NCBI GenBank assembly: GCA_934408585.1
Contig: CAKRVA010000005.1
Span: forward strand, 1-64,000
DNA length: 64,000 nucleotides
Reading direction: 5' to 3'
From: an uncultured Lachnospiraceae bacterium
GTDB lineage: Bacteria > Bacillota > Clostridia > Lachnospirales > Lachnospiraceae
Below, piece by piece: positions 49,754-58,138 of this stretch. Under the pieces are notes generated by a model, which ran no database searches, was not told the DNA's origin, and worked only from the letters and a program-made list of their open reading frames with translations. The translations under genes and the position numbers were made by a program. Each line of letters opens with the position of its first letter. Positions within the stretch are counted from its first letter, which is position 1.

Positions 49754-51247
49754 ATGAGAGGAATTGACACTCAGGTTCGTAAAAATAGAAGAAGAATATT
49801 TAAGGAAGTCGCTAATCTTGCATATGAATCTCAGAATTTGAAGGATGATATTGAAGCACTTCCCTATAAAATTATTGATTATGATGAATCCGAATATCAG
49901 AGTATTTATCGTGAAAGAGCCATTGTGCGTGAAAGTATCCGACTTGCAATGGGTCTTTCTTTGCGCCCGGAAAATGTTCCGGTTCATCTGACACAGGGCT
50001 TAGAGGAGAGTAATATTGATGAAAAATATTATGAACCCCCATTGATGCAGGTTATTCCGTCTGCATGTAATGCCTGTCCGGAAAACCGATATGAGGTAAC
50101 AAATAAATGTATGGGATGTGTTGCACATCCTTGTCGTGAGGTCTGTCCGAGGGGTGCCATCAGTATGAAAGGCGGAAAATCCATTATTGACCAGGAAAAG
50201 TGTGTCAAGTGTGGAAAATGTAAATCGGTCTGTCCTTATGATGCGATTTCCCATCAGATACGTCCATGTCTGGCTCATTGTGGAGTTAATGCCATTAAAA
50301 GTGATGAAAAGGGACGTGCTTATATCGACCCGGATATTTGTGTATCCTGCGGTCAGTGTATGGTAAGTTGTCCATTTGGTGCCATTGCAGACAAATCCCA
50401 GATTTTCCAGTTAATTCGTGCTATGCAGTCCGGCAGAAAAATTATTGCCCAGGTTGCTCCGGCTTTTGTAGGGCAGTTTGGTCCTAAAGTAACTCCGGAT
50501 ATGATAAAAACAGCGTTGAAAGAGCTTGGCTTTTTTGATGTTTATGAGACGGCAATCGGTGCCGACATGGGAGCTCTTGCAGAGGCGAAAAACTATGTCA
50601 ACGAAGTAGCAACCGGCGAAGTTCCGTTTTTACTTACATCATGTTGCCCGTCATGGTCGATGCTTGCCAAGAAATTTTTCCCGGAAACGATAGATAAAAT
50701 TTCGAATGAGCTGACTCCGATGGTTGCAACTGCAAGAAAAATCAAAGAGGATCATCCTGATGCAAGTGTTGTATTTATCGGTCCCTGCGCTTCCAAAAAA
50801 CTTGAAGCATCCAGAAGAACCGTACGTTCAGATGTAGATTTTGTAATTACGTTTGAAGAATTAGCCGGAATGTTTGAAGCCAAAGGCTTGCTGCCGGAAG
50901 CGGTAGAAGCGCATGATCATATGAACGATGCAACAGGGGCCGGACGTGGTTACGGTGTTGCCGGTGGTGTTGCAAGTGCCATTGAAGCATGTATTCGTGA
51001 ATATTATCCGGATGTTGAAGTAAATATTGAACATGCGGAAAGTCTGACAGAATGTAAAAAAATGCTGATGCTTGCAAAGGCAGGAAAGAAAAACGGTTGC
51101 CTGATTGAAGGTATGGCTTGTCCGGGTGGCTGTGTAGCAGGTGCCGGAACCAACATTCCGATTATGCAGGCAACAAAAGAAGTAGCCGCATTTAAAGCAG
51201 CAGCAGAAGATAAGATTCCATCAATGGAACCAGGAAAGGAACAATAG
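49754..51247 (+). CDS. monomeric [FeFe] hydrogenase, group B-like
   Basis: A 497-residue iron-only hydrogenase that evolves or takes up H2. After about 100 residues a Cys-rich region carries several [4Fe-4S] sites (CNACPENRY, CMGCVAHPC, CVKCGKCKSVCP, CVSCGQCMVSCP). The H-cluster domain has L1 TSCCPSW near 295, L2 GPCASKK near 343 and L3 MACPGGCVAGAG near 454. The N-terminal [2Fe-2S] domain of clostridial CpI-type enzymes and the NADH-binding partners are missing. AGGAGG is 12 nt upstream of the ATG. The redox partner is probably ferredoxin. Confidence 0.93.
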   Translation: MRGIDTQVRKNRRRIFKEVANLAYESQNLKDDIEALPYKIIDYDESEYQSIYRERAIVRESIRLAMGLSLRPENVPVHLTQGLEESNIDEKYYEPPLMQVIPSACNACPENRYEVTNKCMGCVAHPCREVCPRGAISMKGGKSIIDQEKCVKCGKCKSVCPYDAISHQIRPCLAHCGVNAIKSDEKGRAYIDPDICVSCGQCMVSCPFGAIADKSQIFQLIRAMQSGRKIIAQVAPAFVGQFGPKVTPDMIKTALKELGFFDVYETAIGADMGALAEAKNYVNEVATGEVPFLLTSCCPSWSMLAKKFFPETIDKISNELTPMVATARKIKEDHPDASVVFIGPCASKKLEASRRTVRSDVDFVITFEELAGMFEAKGLLPEAVEAHDHMNDATGAGRGYGVAGGVASAIEACIREYYPDVEVNIEHAESLTECKKMLMLAKAGKKNGCLIEGMACPGGCVAGAGTNIPIMQATKEVAAFKAAAEDKIPSMEPGKEQ

Positions 51248-51250
51248 AAA

Positions 51251-52711
51251 ATGACAAAAATCAGAACAAGATTTGCCCCCAGTCCAACGGGCAGAATGCA
51301 TGTAGGAAATTTACGTTCCGCATTATATGAATTTTTAATTGCAAAGCACGCCGGCGGAGACTTTATGCTTCGTATTGAAGACACCGACCAGGAACGTTTT
51401 GTAGAGGGTGCTGTCGATATTATTTACCATACCCTTGAAAAAGCAGGACTTACACATGATGAAGGTCCGGATAAAGACGGCGGATACGGTCCCTACATTC
51501 AAAGTGAACGAATGAAAACCGGAATTTATATGAAATATGCTAAAGAGTTGATTGATAAAGGGGAAGCATATTATTGTTTCTGTGATAAAGAACGTCTTTC
51601 CACGCTCAAAACAGAAGTTGTCGAAGGTAAGGAAATCATGATTTATGATAAGCATTGCCTTCATTTAAGCAAAGAAGAGGTAGAAGCGAACCTTGCTGCC
51701 GGAAAACCATTTGTCATCCGGCAAAATATCCCTTCTGAGGGAACAACGACATTTCATGATGAATTATACGGAGATATTACCGTTGAAAATTCGGAACTGG
51801 ATGATATGATTCTGATTAAGTCCGATGGATATCCGACTTACAATTTTGCAAATGTTGTGGATGATCATACAATGAATATTACCCATGTGGTAAGAGGAAA
51901 CGAGTATTTGTCATCTTCACCGAAATACCAACGTCTTTATGATGCATTTGGATGGGAATCACCGGTATACATTCATTTGCCATTGATTACGGATGAAAAT
52001 CATAAAAAACTCTCCAAGAGAAGTGGTCATTCTTCCTTTGAAGATTTATTAGAGCAGGGCTTTTTACCGGAAGCAATCGTAAATTATATTGCGTTGCTCG
52101 GATGGAGTCCGGAAGATAACCGTGAAATTTTCTCACTGGATGAATTGATTCAGGAGTTTGATTACCATAGAATCAATAAATCCCCTTCTGTTTTTGATTA
52201 TATGAAATTAAAATGGATGAATGGGGAATACATCAAAGCAATGGATGACAAGACCTTTTATGAAATGGCAGAGCCTTATTTGAAATCTGCTTTGAAGAAA
52301 GATTTTGATTTATCCAAAATTGCTTCCATGGTAAAAACAAGAATTGAAGTTTTCCCGGATATTCCGGAATTGATCGATTTTCTGGAAGAACTTCCGGAAT
52401 ACGATACTGCCATGTATGAGCACAAAAAGATGAAAACAACAAAAGAATCCTCTTTGGAAGTGTTAAAAGAAATTCTTCCTGTTCTGGAGAATCAGGAAGA
52501 TTATTCCAATGATGCGTTGTATCAGTTGTTATTGGATTTTGTTGCACAGAAGGGTTGTAAGAACGGCTATGTATTGTGGCCGGTTCGTACCGCCGTATCC
52601 GGTAAACAGATGACACCTGCCGGAGCAACAGAAATTATGGAATTACTTGGCAAAGAAGAATCTCTTTTAAGAATCAGAAAGGGGATTGCACTTCTTGAAG
52701 AAACCAAATAG
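51251..52711 (+). CDS. gltX: glutamyl-tRNA synthetase
   Basis: Class I synthetase of 486 residues. The HIGH-type motif is HVGNLRSALY near 18 (PSPTGRMHVGNLR) and the KMSKS-type loop is KKLSKRSGHSS near 254. A helical anticodon-binding domain fills the C-terminus. It may be non-discriminating (charging tRNA-Gln as well), as is common in Clostridia; glnS or gatCAB are not in the window. AAAGGAAC precedes the ATG. Confidence 0.96.
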   Translation: MTKIRTRFAPSPTGRMHVGNLRSALYEFLIAKHAGGDFMLRIEDTDQERFVEGAVDIIYHTLEKAGLTHDEGPDKDGGYGPYIQSERMKTGIYMKYAKELIDKGEAYYCFCDKERLSTLKTEVVEGKEIMIYDKHCLHLSKEEVEANLAAGKPFVIRQNIPSEGTTTFHDELYGDITVENSELDDMILIKSDGYPTYNFANVVDDHTMNITHVVRGNEYLSSSPKYQRLYDAFGWESPVYIHLPLITDENHKKLSKRSGHSSFEDLLEQGFLPEAIVNYIALLGWSPEDNREIFSLDELIQEFDYHRINKSPSVFDYMKLKWMNGEYIKAMDDKTFYEMAEPYLKSALKKDFDLSKIASMVKTRIEVFPDIPELIDFLEELPEYDTAMYEHKKMKTTKESSLEVLKEILPVLENQEDYSNDALYQLLLDFVAQKGCKNGYVLWPVRTAVSGKQMTPAGATEIMELLGKEESLLRIRKGIALLEETK

Positions 52712-54587
52712 CCAGCAATTAGCGGCAATTCACCATACCGTAGGACCTGCACTTGTCTTGGCAGGTCCCGGTAGTGGGAAAACATTTACCATCATTCAAC
52801 GTATATTCTATCTTATTCAGAAACAGAAAATTCCACCGGAAAATATACTTGTTGTCACTTTTTCAAAGGCTGCTGCAAAAGAAATGCAGATGCGTTATCA
52901 AAAGGTGGTGCAGTCTCAACCATTTAGCGGTCATGTACACTTTGCAACCTTTCACAGTCTTGGATACCATATCCTTCAGGATGCCTGTCATTTGCCTTCC
53001 AATGCGCTTGTCAGTGAATCCGAAAAGAGAAGATATCTTGAAATCCTATTAAAAAATCATGGTTGTACGGAACTGTGTCATTATGATAAAATCCATTGCT
53101 TTTTGGATTACTTCAGTCGTCTGAAAAATAACCCCGATTGTTCCGTAAATCTCTCTTTGCTTTCCGTTTCTAAAGAGTTCTTTCAGCAAATTTATTTGGA
53201 ATTTCAATCCTTTTTAAGAGAACAACAGAAAATAGATTTCGATGATATGATTCTTCAATGCATCGAATTTCTGCAAAAAGATTTCCACTTATTAAAAAAA
53301 TATCAAAATCAATTTTCCTATCTTTTAATTGATGAATTTCAGGATATTAACACCAGCCAGTATCAAATGATGCAGTTACTTTCTGAAAAATCCGGAAATC
53401 TCTATGTGGTAGGAGATGACGATCAGGCAATATACGGTTTTCGAGGTTCTTCTCCTGATATTATGCAGAAGTTCCAAATGGACTACCGCAATGCGGTAAC
53501 ATATCCGTTGACCTCCAACTTTCGTAGCGGTGAACAGATTGTCCGTTTTGCAGACCGGGTGATTGCAGAAAACAGACAGCGTTTTGAAAAGACGTTTCAG
53601 CCGGAATGTTCCGGAGGTATCATATTCCATTATCATTGCATGACACATAAAGACGAAGAGGAGTTACTCGTAACGCATCTGAAAAAACACTCCTGTTCCT
53701 GCTATGAACAGACCGCAGTAATTCTCAGAACCAATCAGGAGGTCTTCCTTTTTGCAGAGCTTTTAAAACAGCATGGGATTCCGGTTCATTGCATAGAGCC
53801 GGTCTTTCAAATATACGATTCTTTTATTATGGAGGATATTCTTTCTTTTCTATGTTTCTTATATGAAGGGCATCGCCGGGAATACTTTTTGAATTTTATG
53901 AACAAACCAAATCATTATTTTCAAAGAGATGCATTGACTTCGGAGGTGGTCAGTGGTCAGCTGATGTCAGAGTACTACCGGTATCATTCACAAATGCAGC
54001 AAGACGTGACAAAATATTTTCAGAAAATTGATTTGGCAGAACGTCTTTCCCCGCCACTTGCAGTCCGTTATTTCTGTCAGGAGATGGGATATCTTGATTA
54101 CTTAAAAGAAAAAAGCAGATCTCAGGCAGAATTTAACCGATTTAAAAATGCAATTAGAAAGATTCAGCTTCTTCTAGAAGATTATCATTTTCAGACATCC
54201 ATATACAAATTTATCGAAGAGAATCGGAAAGCAAAGGATAGACCGACCGAATATGTAACAAATAAAGGTGTACATGTGATTACCATGCACGCTTCGAAGG
54301 GACTGGAATTTGAACATGTATATCTGCCAGACTTGAATGAAGGAATTATCCCGTTTGGCAAGCTGCCTGTTCCGGAAGAATTGGAAGAAGAAAGAAGGCT
54401 CCTGTATGTTGCCATTACAAGAGCCAAAAATAAACTGTTTTTATATGAAACGGAAGAGCGAAACCGTAAAATTTCGCGGTTTATTCAGCATCTGATTCCT
54501 CAGAATCCAGAAATTCATCAAATTCCTGTGTATCAAGATATTCATCAAATGCATCCGCAACTGCCTCATATTCCTCGTCATCACTGA
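52695..54587 (+). CDS. UvrD/Rep-type superfamily 1 helicase
   Basis: A 630-residue ATP-dependent 3'-5' DNA helicase, shorter than PcrA (about 740). Motifs in order: I AGPGSGKTFT, Ia VTFSKAAAKEM, II LLIDEFQDIN, III VVGDDDQAIYGFRG, IV LTSNFRSGEQIV, V VITMHASKGLEFEHVYLP and VI RRLLYVAITRAKN. The TTG at 52695 is favoured because AAAGGGG lies 10 nt upstream; a TTG at 52686 is too close. It overlaps gltX by 17 nt. Its last 36 codons overlap the DUF1292 gene on the other strand and give a His/Pro/Gln-rich tail. Confidence 0.9.
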   Translation: MKKPNSQQLAAIHHTVGPALVLAGPGSGKTFTIIQRIFYLIQKQKIPPENILVVTFSKAAAKEMQMRYQKVVQSQPFSGHVHFATFHSLGYHILQDACHLPSNALVSESEKRRYLEILLKNHGCTELCHYDKIHCFLDYFSRLKNNPDCSVNLSLLSVSKEFFQQIYLEFQSFLREQQKIDFDDMILQCIEFLQKDFHLLKKYQNQFSYLLIDEFQDINTSQYQMMQLLSEKSGNLYVVGDDDQAIYGFRGSSPDIMQKFQMDYRNAVTYPLTSNFRSGEQIVRFADRVIAENRQRFEKTFQPECSGGIIFHYHCMTHKDEEELLVTHLKKHSCSCYEQTAVILRTNQEVFLFAELLKQHGIPVHCIEPVFQIYDSFIMEDILSFLCFLYEGHRREYFLNFMNKPNHYFQRDALTSEVVSGQLMSEYYRYHSQMQQDVTKYFQKIDLAERLSPPLAVRYFCQEMGYLDYLKEKSRSQAEFNRFKNAIRKIQLLLEDYHFQTSIYKFIEENRKAKDRPTEYVTNKGVHVITMHASKGLEFEHVYLPDLNEGIIPFGKLPVPEELEEERRLLYVAITRAKNKLFLYETEERNRKISRFIQHLIPQNPEIHQIPVYQDIHQMHPQLPHIPRHH

Positions 54588-54828
54588 TATATTCCAGCGT
54601 TGGTTCTGCATTTGGATCGTTCTCATCTTCATCATATTTATAAAACCAGACTTCACCATCTGAATTCTGACCATCTTGATCCAGCGGAAGAAGAACAATA
54701 TAATCCTGCTGGTTTACCGTTAGAATGGTTACAATGGCACAGTCTACGGAAGTTCCATCCTCCAGGTCAAGAGTAACAGTCATTTCTTCATCATTGCTTT
54801 CCGGTTGTTCAAAGGTATTTTGTGACAT
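54481..54828 (-). CDS. DUF1292 protein (YrzB type)
   Basis: A 115-residue, very acidic protein. The core (15-80) resembles the DUF1292 family: VTLDLEDGTSVDCAIVTILTV, DYIVLLPLD and VWFYKYDEDEND. The C-terminal 35 residues are Asp/Glu/Phe/Tyr-rich, and their codons overlap the 3' end of the helicase gene. AAAGGAG precedes the ATG. It has its own promoter and is monocistronic. Function of the family is unknown. Confidence 0.88.
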   Translation of the reverse strand: MSQNTFEQPESNDEEMTVTLDLEDGTSVDCAIVTILTVNQQDYIVLLPLDQDGQNSDGEVWFYKYDEDENDPNAEPTLEYISDDEEYEAVADAFDEYLDTQEFDEFLDSEESDAE

Positions 54829-54855
54829 AAAAATCTCCTTTTCTGTTTTTCTTTC

Positions 54856-54884
54856 ATTTTACATAGATTTCATGGGTGTCGCAA
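54856..54884 (-). promoter_or_regulatory. SigA-type promoter of the DUF1292 gene
   Basis: On the - strand TTGCGA (54884-54879), a 17-nt spacer, then TAAAAT (54861-54856) with a TG just before the -10. Confidence 0.65.
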
Positions 54885-54921
54885 TACATTTTCAGATTTT
54901 TCACACAGTATTTTCGTTTTA

Positions 54922-54930
54922 TGTTATGAT
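54922..54930 (+). promoter_or_regulatory. extended -10 promoter of the GH13 gene
   Basis: TGTTATGAT is an extended -10, with GATAAT overlapping it as an alternative. There is no good -35 (TTCACA at 54900-54905 is 19 nt away). The GH13 ATG follows 31 nt later with an AAGGAGG site. Confidence 0.4.
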
Positions 54931-54961
54931 AATTGTGTAATGCATATGAAGGAGGCTACAG

Positions 54962-56791
54962 ATGACTACTATTAAGACAACCTATTTTAAACCGCATAAG
55001 CCTGGTGTAGTTCCTACCGAACATGGATTTCGTTTTTCAACAGAATTCGAAAATAGCGAAGAAGATTGTGGAATTATTCTTTATCATAAAAACAAAGAAA
55101 AAGCACGTTTTTCCTTTTGCAAAGAAGGAAGTGTCGGAACTCTTTACGGAATAGAGCTTCACGGGGAAAACCTTGATGAGGACACGTACAATTATTACTG
55201 TGGAGACACTGTTTATACTGATGAATATGCGACCGCAATAACCGGTCTTGAATCATTTGGCCAAAAGCATGATTCCTGTATCCGGGGTTCTTTCAAACAG
55301 TTTTCCTTTGACTGGGAGAATGACAAAAATCCTGAAATTCCCTATGAAGATACGATTATTTATGGATTGAATGTCCGTGGTTTTACCATGCATAAATCCT
55401 CCGGTGTAAAACATCGCGGAACGTTTGAAGGAATCATCGAAAAGATTGATTATCTCAAAGAGCTCGGTGTCACAACGCTGGAATTGATGCCATGCTATGA
55501 ATTTGATGAAACGGATATGAAGCCATTAAAATACAGCTCCAATCCAATGGAGCATGCTTCCGGTTTGGCAAAAGCAGAAGCTTCTTCCCGAATGAACTGC
55601 TGGGGATTTCAAAAAGGATATTATTTTGTACCTAAGGCTTCTTATAGTGCCGGAATTCCACAACTGAGCTTTAAAACCATGGTCCGGGAACTTCATAAAG
55701 CCGGTCTGGAAGTGATGATGCATTTTTATTTTCCACAGGATATCAGACAACTATATATTATGGATGTTCTGAAATACTGGCTGGAAGAATACCATGTAGA
55801 TGGGTTCCGACTCAGTGGTTTTCATCTGCCGTATCGTATGATTCTCGAAGATGCTATGTTAAAACACAGTAAAATCCGTTTTACGTATGTTCCGGAAGAA
55901 GATATGGAATGCCTGAAAAATGTTTCTTTTCGAAACATAGCAGTAGATAATGGCAACTTCAAAAATGATATCCGGCGCTTTTTAAAAGGCGACGAAGGTC
56001 TCATTAATGATTTTATTACCTACCAGCGTAAAAATTCCGATTTGTATGGATTGGTTAATTATCTGAGTGATTATGACGGATTTTCGCTTATGGATATGGT
56101 TTCCTATGAAAGAAAGCACAATGAAGCCAACGGCGAGAATAATACAGACGGAACAGATTATAATTACAGCTGGAACTGTGGAATTGAAGGAGAAACACGC
56201 AAGAAAGCAATTTGCCAGCTCCGCAGAAAGCAGATTAAGAATGCCATCTGCTTTTTAATGTTCAGTCAGGGTGTTCCCTTTTTATTTAGCGGTGATGAAT
56301 TTGGCAATAGTCGAAGCGGAAATAACAATGCCTATTGTCAGGACAATGATATCTTTTGGATTAAATGGCGTGATACGCAGGAATCCAGAAATTTGCTTGC
56401 ATTTACAAAATCAGCAATTGCTTTCCGTAAGCAGCACCGAATTCTGCACCAGAAACGGTTATTAAAGGTGATGGATTCCCTTGGATGTGGTTATCCGGAT
56501 ATCTCATATCATGGGCAGGAAGCATGGCGCCCGGATTTAAGCTATGTAAGCAGAATGGTAAACATTTTCTTATGTGGTTTATATGAAAGCAAAACAGCAT
56601 CCTCCCTATATATTGCATATAATATGCATTGGGAATCACATCCTGTTGCATTACCCAAATTGCCAAAAAACCAAACGTGGAAGCGGGTATTTATGACAGA
56701 AGAAAACACCGTGGAATCCGAGCATCCATCGGTTATGGTTCCTGCACGCAGTATTTTGATTTATGAAACAGAAAGAATTGATAATGTATGA
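54962..56791 (+). CDS. isoamylase-like GH13 protein with a degenerate active site
   Basis: A 609-residue intracellular protein similar to GlgX/isoamylase debranching enzymes: an N-terminal CBM48-like beta domain (1-115), then a GH13 barrel (RGFTMHKSSGVKHRGTFEG onward). The isoamylase stretch SYERKHNEANGENN is well kept. The catalytic motifs are not. Region I reads VMMHFYFPQD instead of a DVVYNH-type segment. Region II reads GFRLSGF with Ser285 where the nucleophile Asp belongs. Region IV reads SDYDGF with Tyr371 for His, though Asp372 remains. Region III has no clear acid (PEED is the nearest). It is likely inactive as a classic hydrolase and may bind glycogen or regulate. It overlaps the next gene by 4 nt. 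Confidence 0.85.
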   Translation: MTTIKTTYFKPHKPGVVPTEHGFRFSTEFENSEEDCGIILYHKNKEKARFSFCKEGSVGTLYGIELHGENLDEDTYNYYCGDTVYTDEYATAITGLESFGQKHDSCIRGSFKQFSFDWENDKNPEIPYEDTIIYGLNVRGFTMHKSSGVKHRGTFEGIIEKIDYLKELGVTTLELMPCYEFDETDMKPLKYSSNPMEHASGLAKAEASSRMNCWGFQKGYYFVPKASYSAGIPQLSFKTMVRELHKAGLEVMMHFYFPQDIRQLYIMDVLKYWLEEYHVDGFRLSGFHLPYRMILEDAMLKHSKIRFTYVPEEDMECLKNVSFRNIAVDNGNFKNDIRRFLKGDEGLINDFITYQRKNSDLYGLVNYLSDYDGFSLMDMVSYERKHNEANGENNTDGTDYNYSWNCGIEGETRKKAICQLRRKQIKNAICFLMFSQGVPFLFSGDEFGNSRSGNNNAYCQDNDIFWIKWRDTQESRNLLAFTKSAIAFRKQHRILHQKRLLKVMDSLGCGYPDISYHGQEAWRPDLSYVSRMVNIFLCGLYESKTASSLYIAYNMHWESHPVALPKLPKNQTWKRVFMTEENTVESEHPSVMVPARSILIYETERIDNV

Positions 56792-57333
56792 AAATATGGA
56801 AACATTTTAAAACAGTAACACAGCACAAATATCTGGTCATGAAGGGGTGTTTTAAAGTAGGTCTGTATTGGCAGGGGCTTGTACATGACTTATCCAAATT
56901 CAGTCCCAGCGAATTCTGGGTAGGAGTGAAGTATTATCAGGGAAACCGCAGCCCGAATAATGCCGAAAGAGAAGCAAAAGGATACTCCAGCGCATGGCTG
57001 CATCACAAAGGGAGAAATAAACATCATTACGAATATTGGATTGATTACAGTCTGTTGAGCAAAGGCGGTGAAATGCTTCCGGCACCTATGCCGTTAAAGT
57101 ATGTTATTGAAATGTTTATGGACCGGATTGCTGCCAGCAAAGTATACAATGGTCCTGCCTACACCGATGCCTCTCCCTGGGAATATTATGAAAAAGGGCG
57201 TGAAAATGCACCGATTCATCCGGAAACGAAAGAATTACTGGAAAGCCTGCTCAGAATGCTCGCAGAGAAAGGAGAAGAAGAAACTTTTCATTATATACGA
57301 ACCATCCTTCTTCCTAAGCATAAAATGAAGTAG
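56788..57333 (+). CDS. DUF5662-like protein
   Basis: A 181-residue protein. It shows HD-domain-like histidine and aspartate patterns: VTQHKYLVMKGC, LVHDLSKFSPSEFW near 31-44 and LHHKGRNKHHYEYW near 71-84. I recognise it as resembling the DUF5662 family, whose function is not known; a metal-dependent phosphohydrolase is a guess from the residues. Its ATG overlaps the GH13 stop (ATGA), so the two are translationally coupled. Confidence 0.75.
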   Translation: MKIWKHFKTVTQHKYLVMKGCFKVGLYWQGLVHDLSKFSPSEFWVGVKYYQGNRSPNNAEREAKGYSSAWLHHKGRNKHHYEYWIDYSLLSKGGEMLPAPMPLKYVIEMFMDRIAASKVYNGPAYTDASPWEYYEKGRENAPIHPETKELLESLLRMLAEKGEEETFHYIRTILLPKHKMK

Positions 57334-57368
57334 ATTCAATTTTATGCCAGGAAGGAACAGGATTACTT

Positions 57369-57626
57369 ATGAATTGTTTTATTCTTGTTTTATTGTTACT
57401 CTGTATGGGAAAAAACTGTGATTGTAACAACAGTAATGCGAATGACCGAAGAGGAAGCGAACGTAGAAGCAGTGAGCGCAGTAGCAGTGGATGCAGTTGT
57501 GGATGTGACAGTACATCGTCCTCATGCAGTACACCGGTTTCATGTGCTCCCACATCACCTTGTTCTTCTTCAGAACCGGAATTTGTATCTTTTCCCAATA
57601 TGAATTGTGGCTGTAATAAAAATTAA
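57369..57626 (+). CDS. Cys/Ser-rich mini-protein with N-terminal hydrophobic segment
   Basis: An 85-residue product. Residues 3-14 are hydrophobic (MNCFILVLLLLCMG), and the rest is Ser-, Arg-, Asn- and Cys-rich with 12 cysteines (3, 12, 17, 19, 42, 44, 46, 53, 59, 65, 80, 82). GGAAGGA precedes the ATG. The hydrophobic part is short for a cleaved signal peptide. Possible roles are a small membrane-associated metal-binding or spore or envelope peptide; nothing in the context decides. The antisense frame at 57314-57598 is less likely. Confidence 0.6.
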   Translation: MNCFILVLLLLCMGKNCDCNNSNANDRRGSERRSSERSSSGCSCGCDSTSSSCSTPVSCAPTSPCSSSEPEFVSFPNMNCGCNKN

Positions 57627-57633
57627 ATAACCG

Positions 57634-57662
57634 TTGAAAGCAAGTCCTCCATTTGATAAAAT
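57634..57662 (+). promoter_or_regulatory. SigA-type promoter of gtrA-miaB
   Basis: TTGAAA (57634-57639), a 17-nt spacer, then TAAAAT (57657-57662), 35 nt before the GtrA-family start. Confidence 0.7.
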
Positions 57663-57697
57663 AATCTAATGAGTTTTATTATATTTTGGAGGCGATC

Positions 57698-58126
57698 ATG
57701 AAAAAATTATTTCAACAAATTATTAAGTTTGGAATCGTAGGGGTAATCTGCTTTATCATTGATTTTGCAATTACTACGATTCCAACTTATATTTTCGGGA
57801 AAAATTCCGTTTACCTGTTCGCAGTACTCGGCTTTGTTGTTTCCTGTATTGTAAATTATATTTTAAGCATCAAATATGTATTTACAGATAAGAAAGAAAT
57901 GGACAAGAAGAAAGAGTTTATTGTTTTTGTTATTCTTTCTGCCATTGGATTATTAATCAATGAACTGATTATTTACTTGTGTAATGATGTTTTATATGAA
58001 CAGGTAATGTGGATTCATAATCTGATTCCTGCAACACTGATTGTACCTATCAGCAAAATCATCGCAACTGCCGTTGTTATGGTTTACAACTTTATTTCAA
58101 GAAAACTCTTTTTGGAACGCAAATAA
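57698..58126 (+). CDS. GtrA-family membrane protein
   Basis: A 142-residue protein with four hydrophobic segments, the GtrA fold. Family cues are QIIKFGIVGVICFIIDFAIT at the start, the N-Y-x-L segment VNYILSIKYVFTD near 55-67 and the end VYNFISRKLFL. Members move or modify polyprenyl-linked sugars for cell-wall or surface polymers; no glycosyltransferase partner adjoins it here. The ATG at 57698 with GGAGG upstream is preferred over 57686. Confidence 0.9.
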   Translation: MKKLFQQIIKFGIVGVICFIIDFAITTIPTYIFGKNSVYLFAVLGFVVSCIVNYILSIKYVFTDKKEMDKKKEFIVFVILSAIGLLINELIIYLCNDVLYEQVMWIHNLIPATLIVPISKIIATAVVMVYNFISRKLFLERK

Positions 58127-58138
58127 GGAGCTTTATTT

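Noticed and set aside
54962..56791. Frameshifted or decaying GH13 pseudogene
   Set aside because: The frame is intact over 609 residues, coupled to the next gene, and conserved segments outside the active site are kept; better described as a pseudoenzyme candidate.
57314..57598. - strand frame opposite the Cys-rich mini-protein
   Set aside because: Leu/Pro/Arg-rich low-complexity translation without a convincing ribosome site; the + strand frame has a good site and a hydrophobic start.
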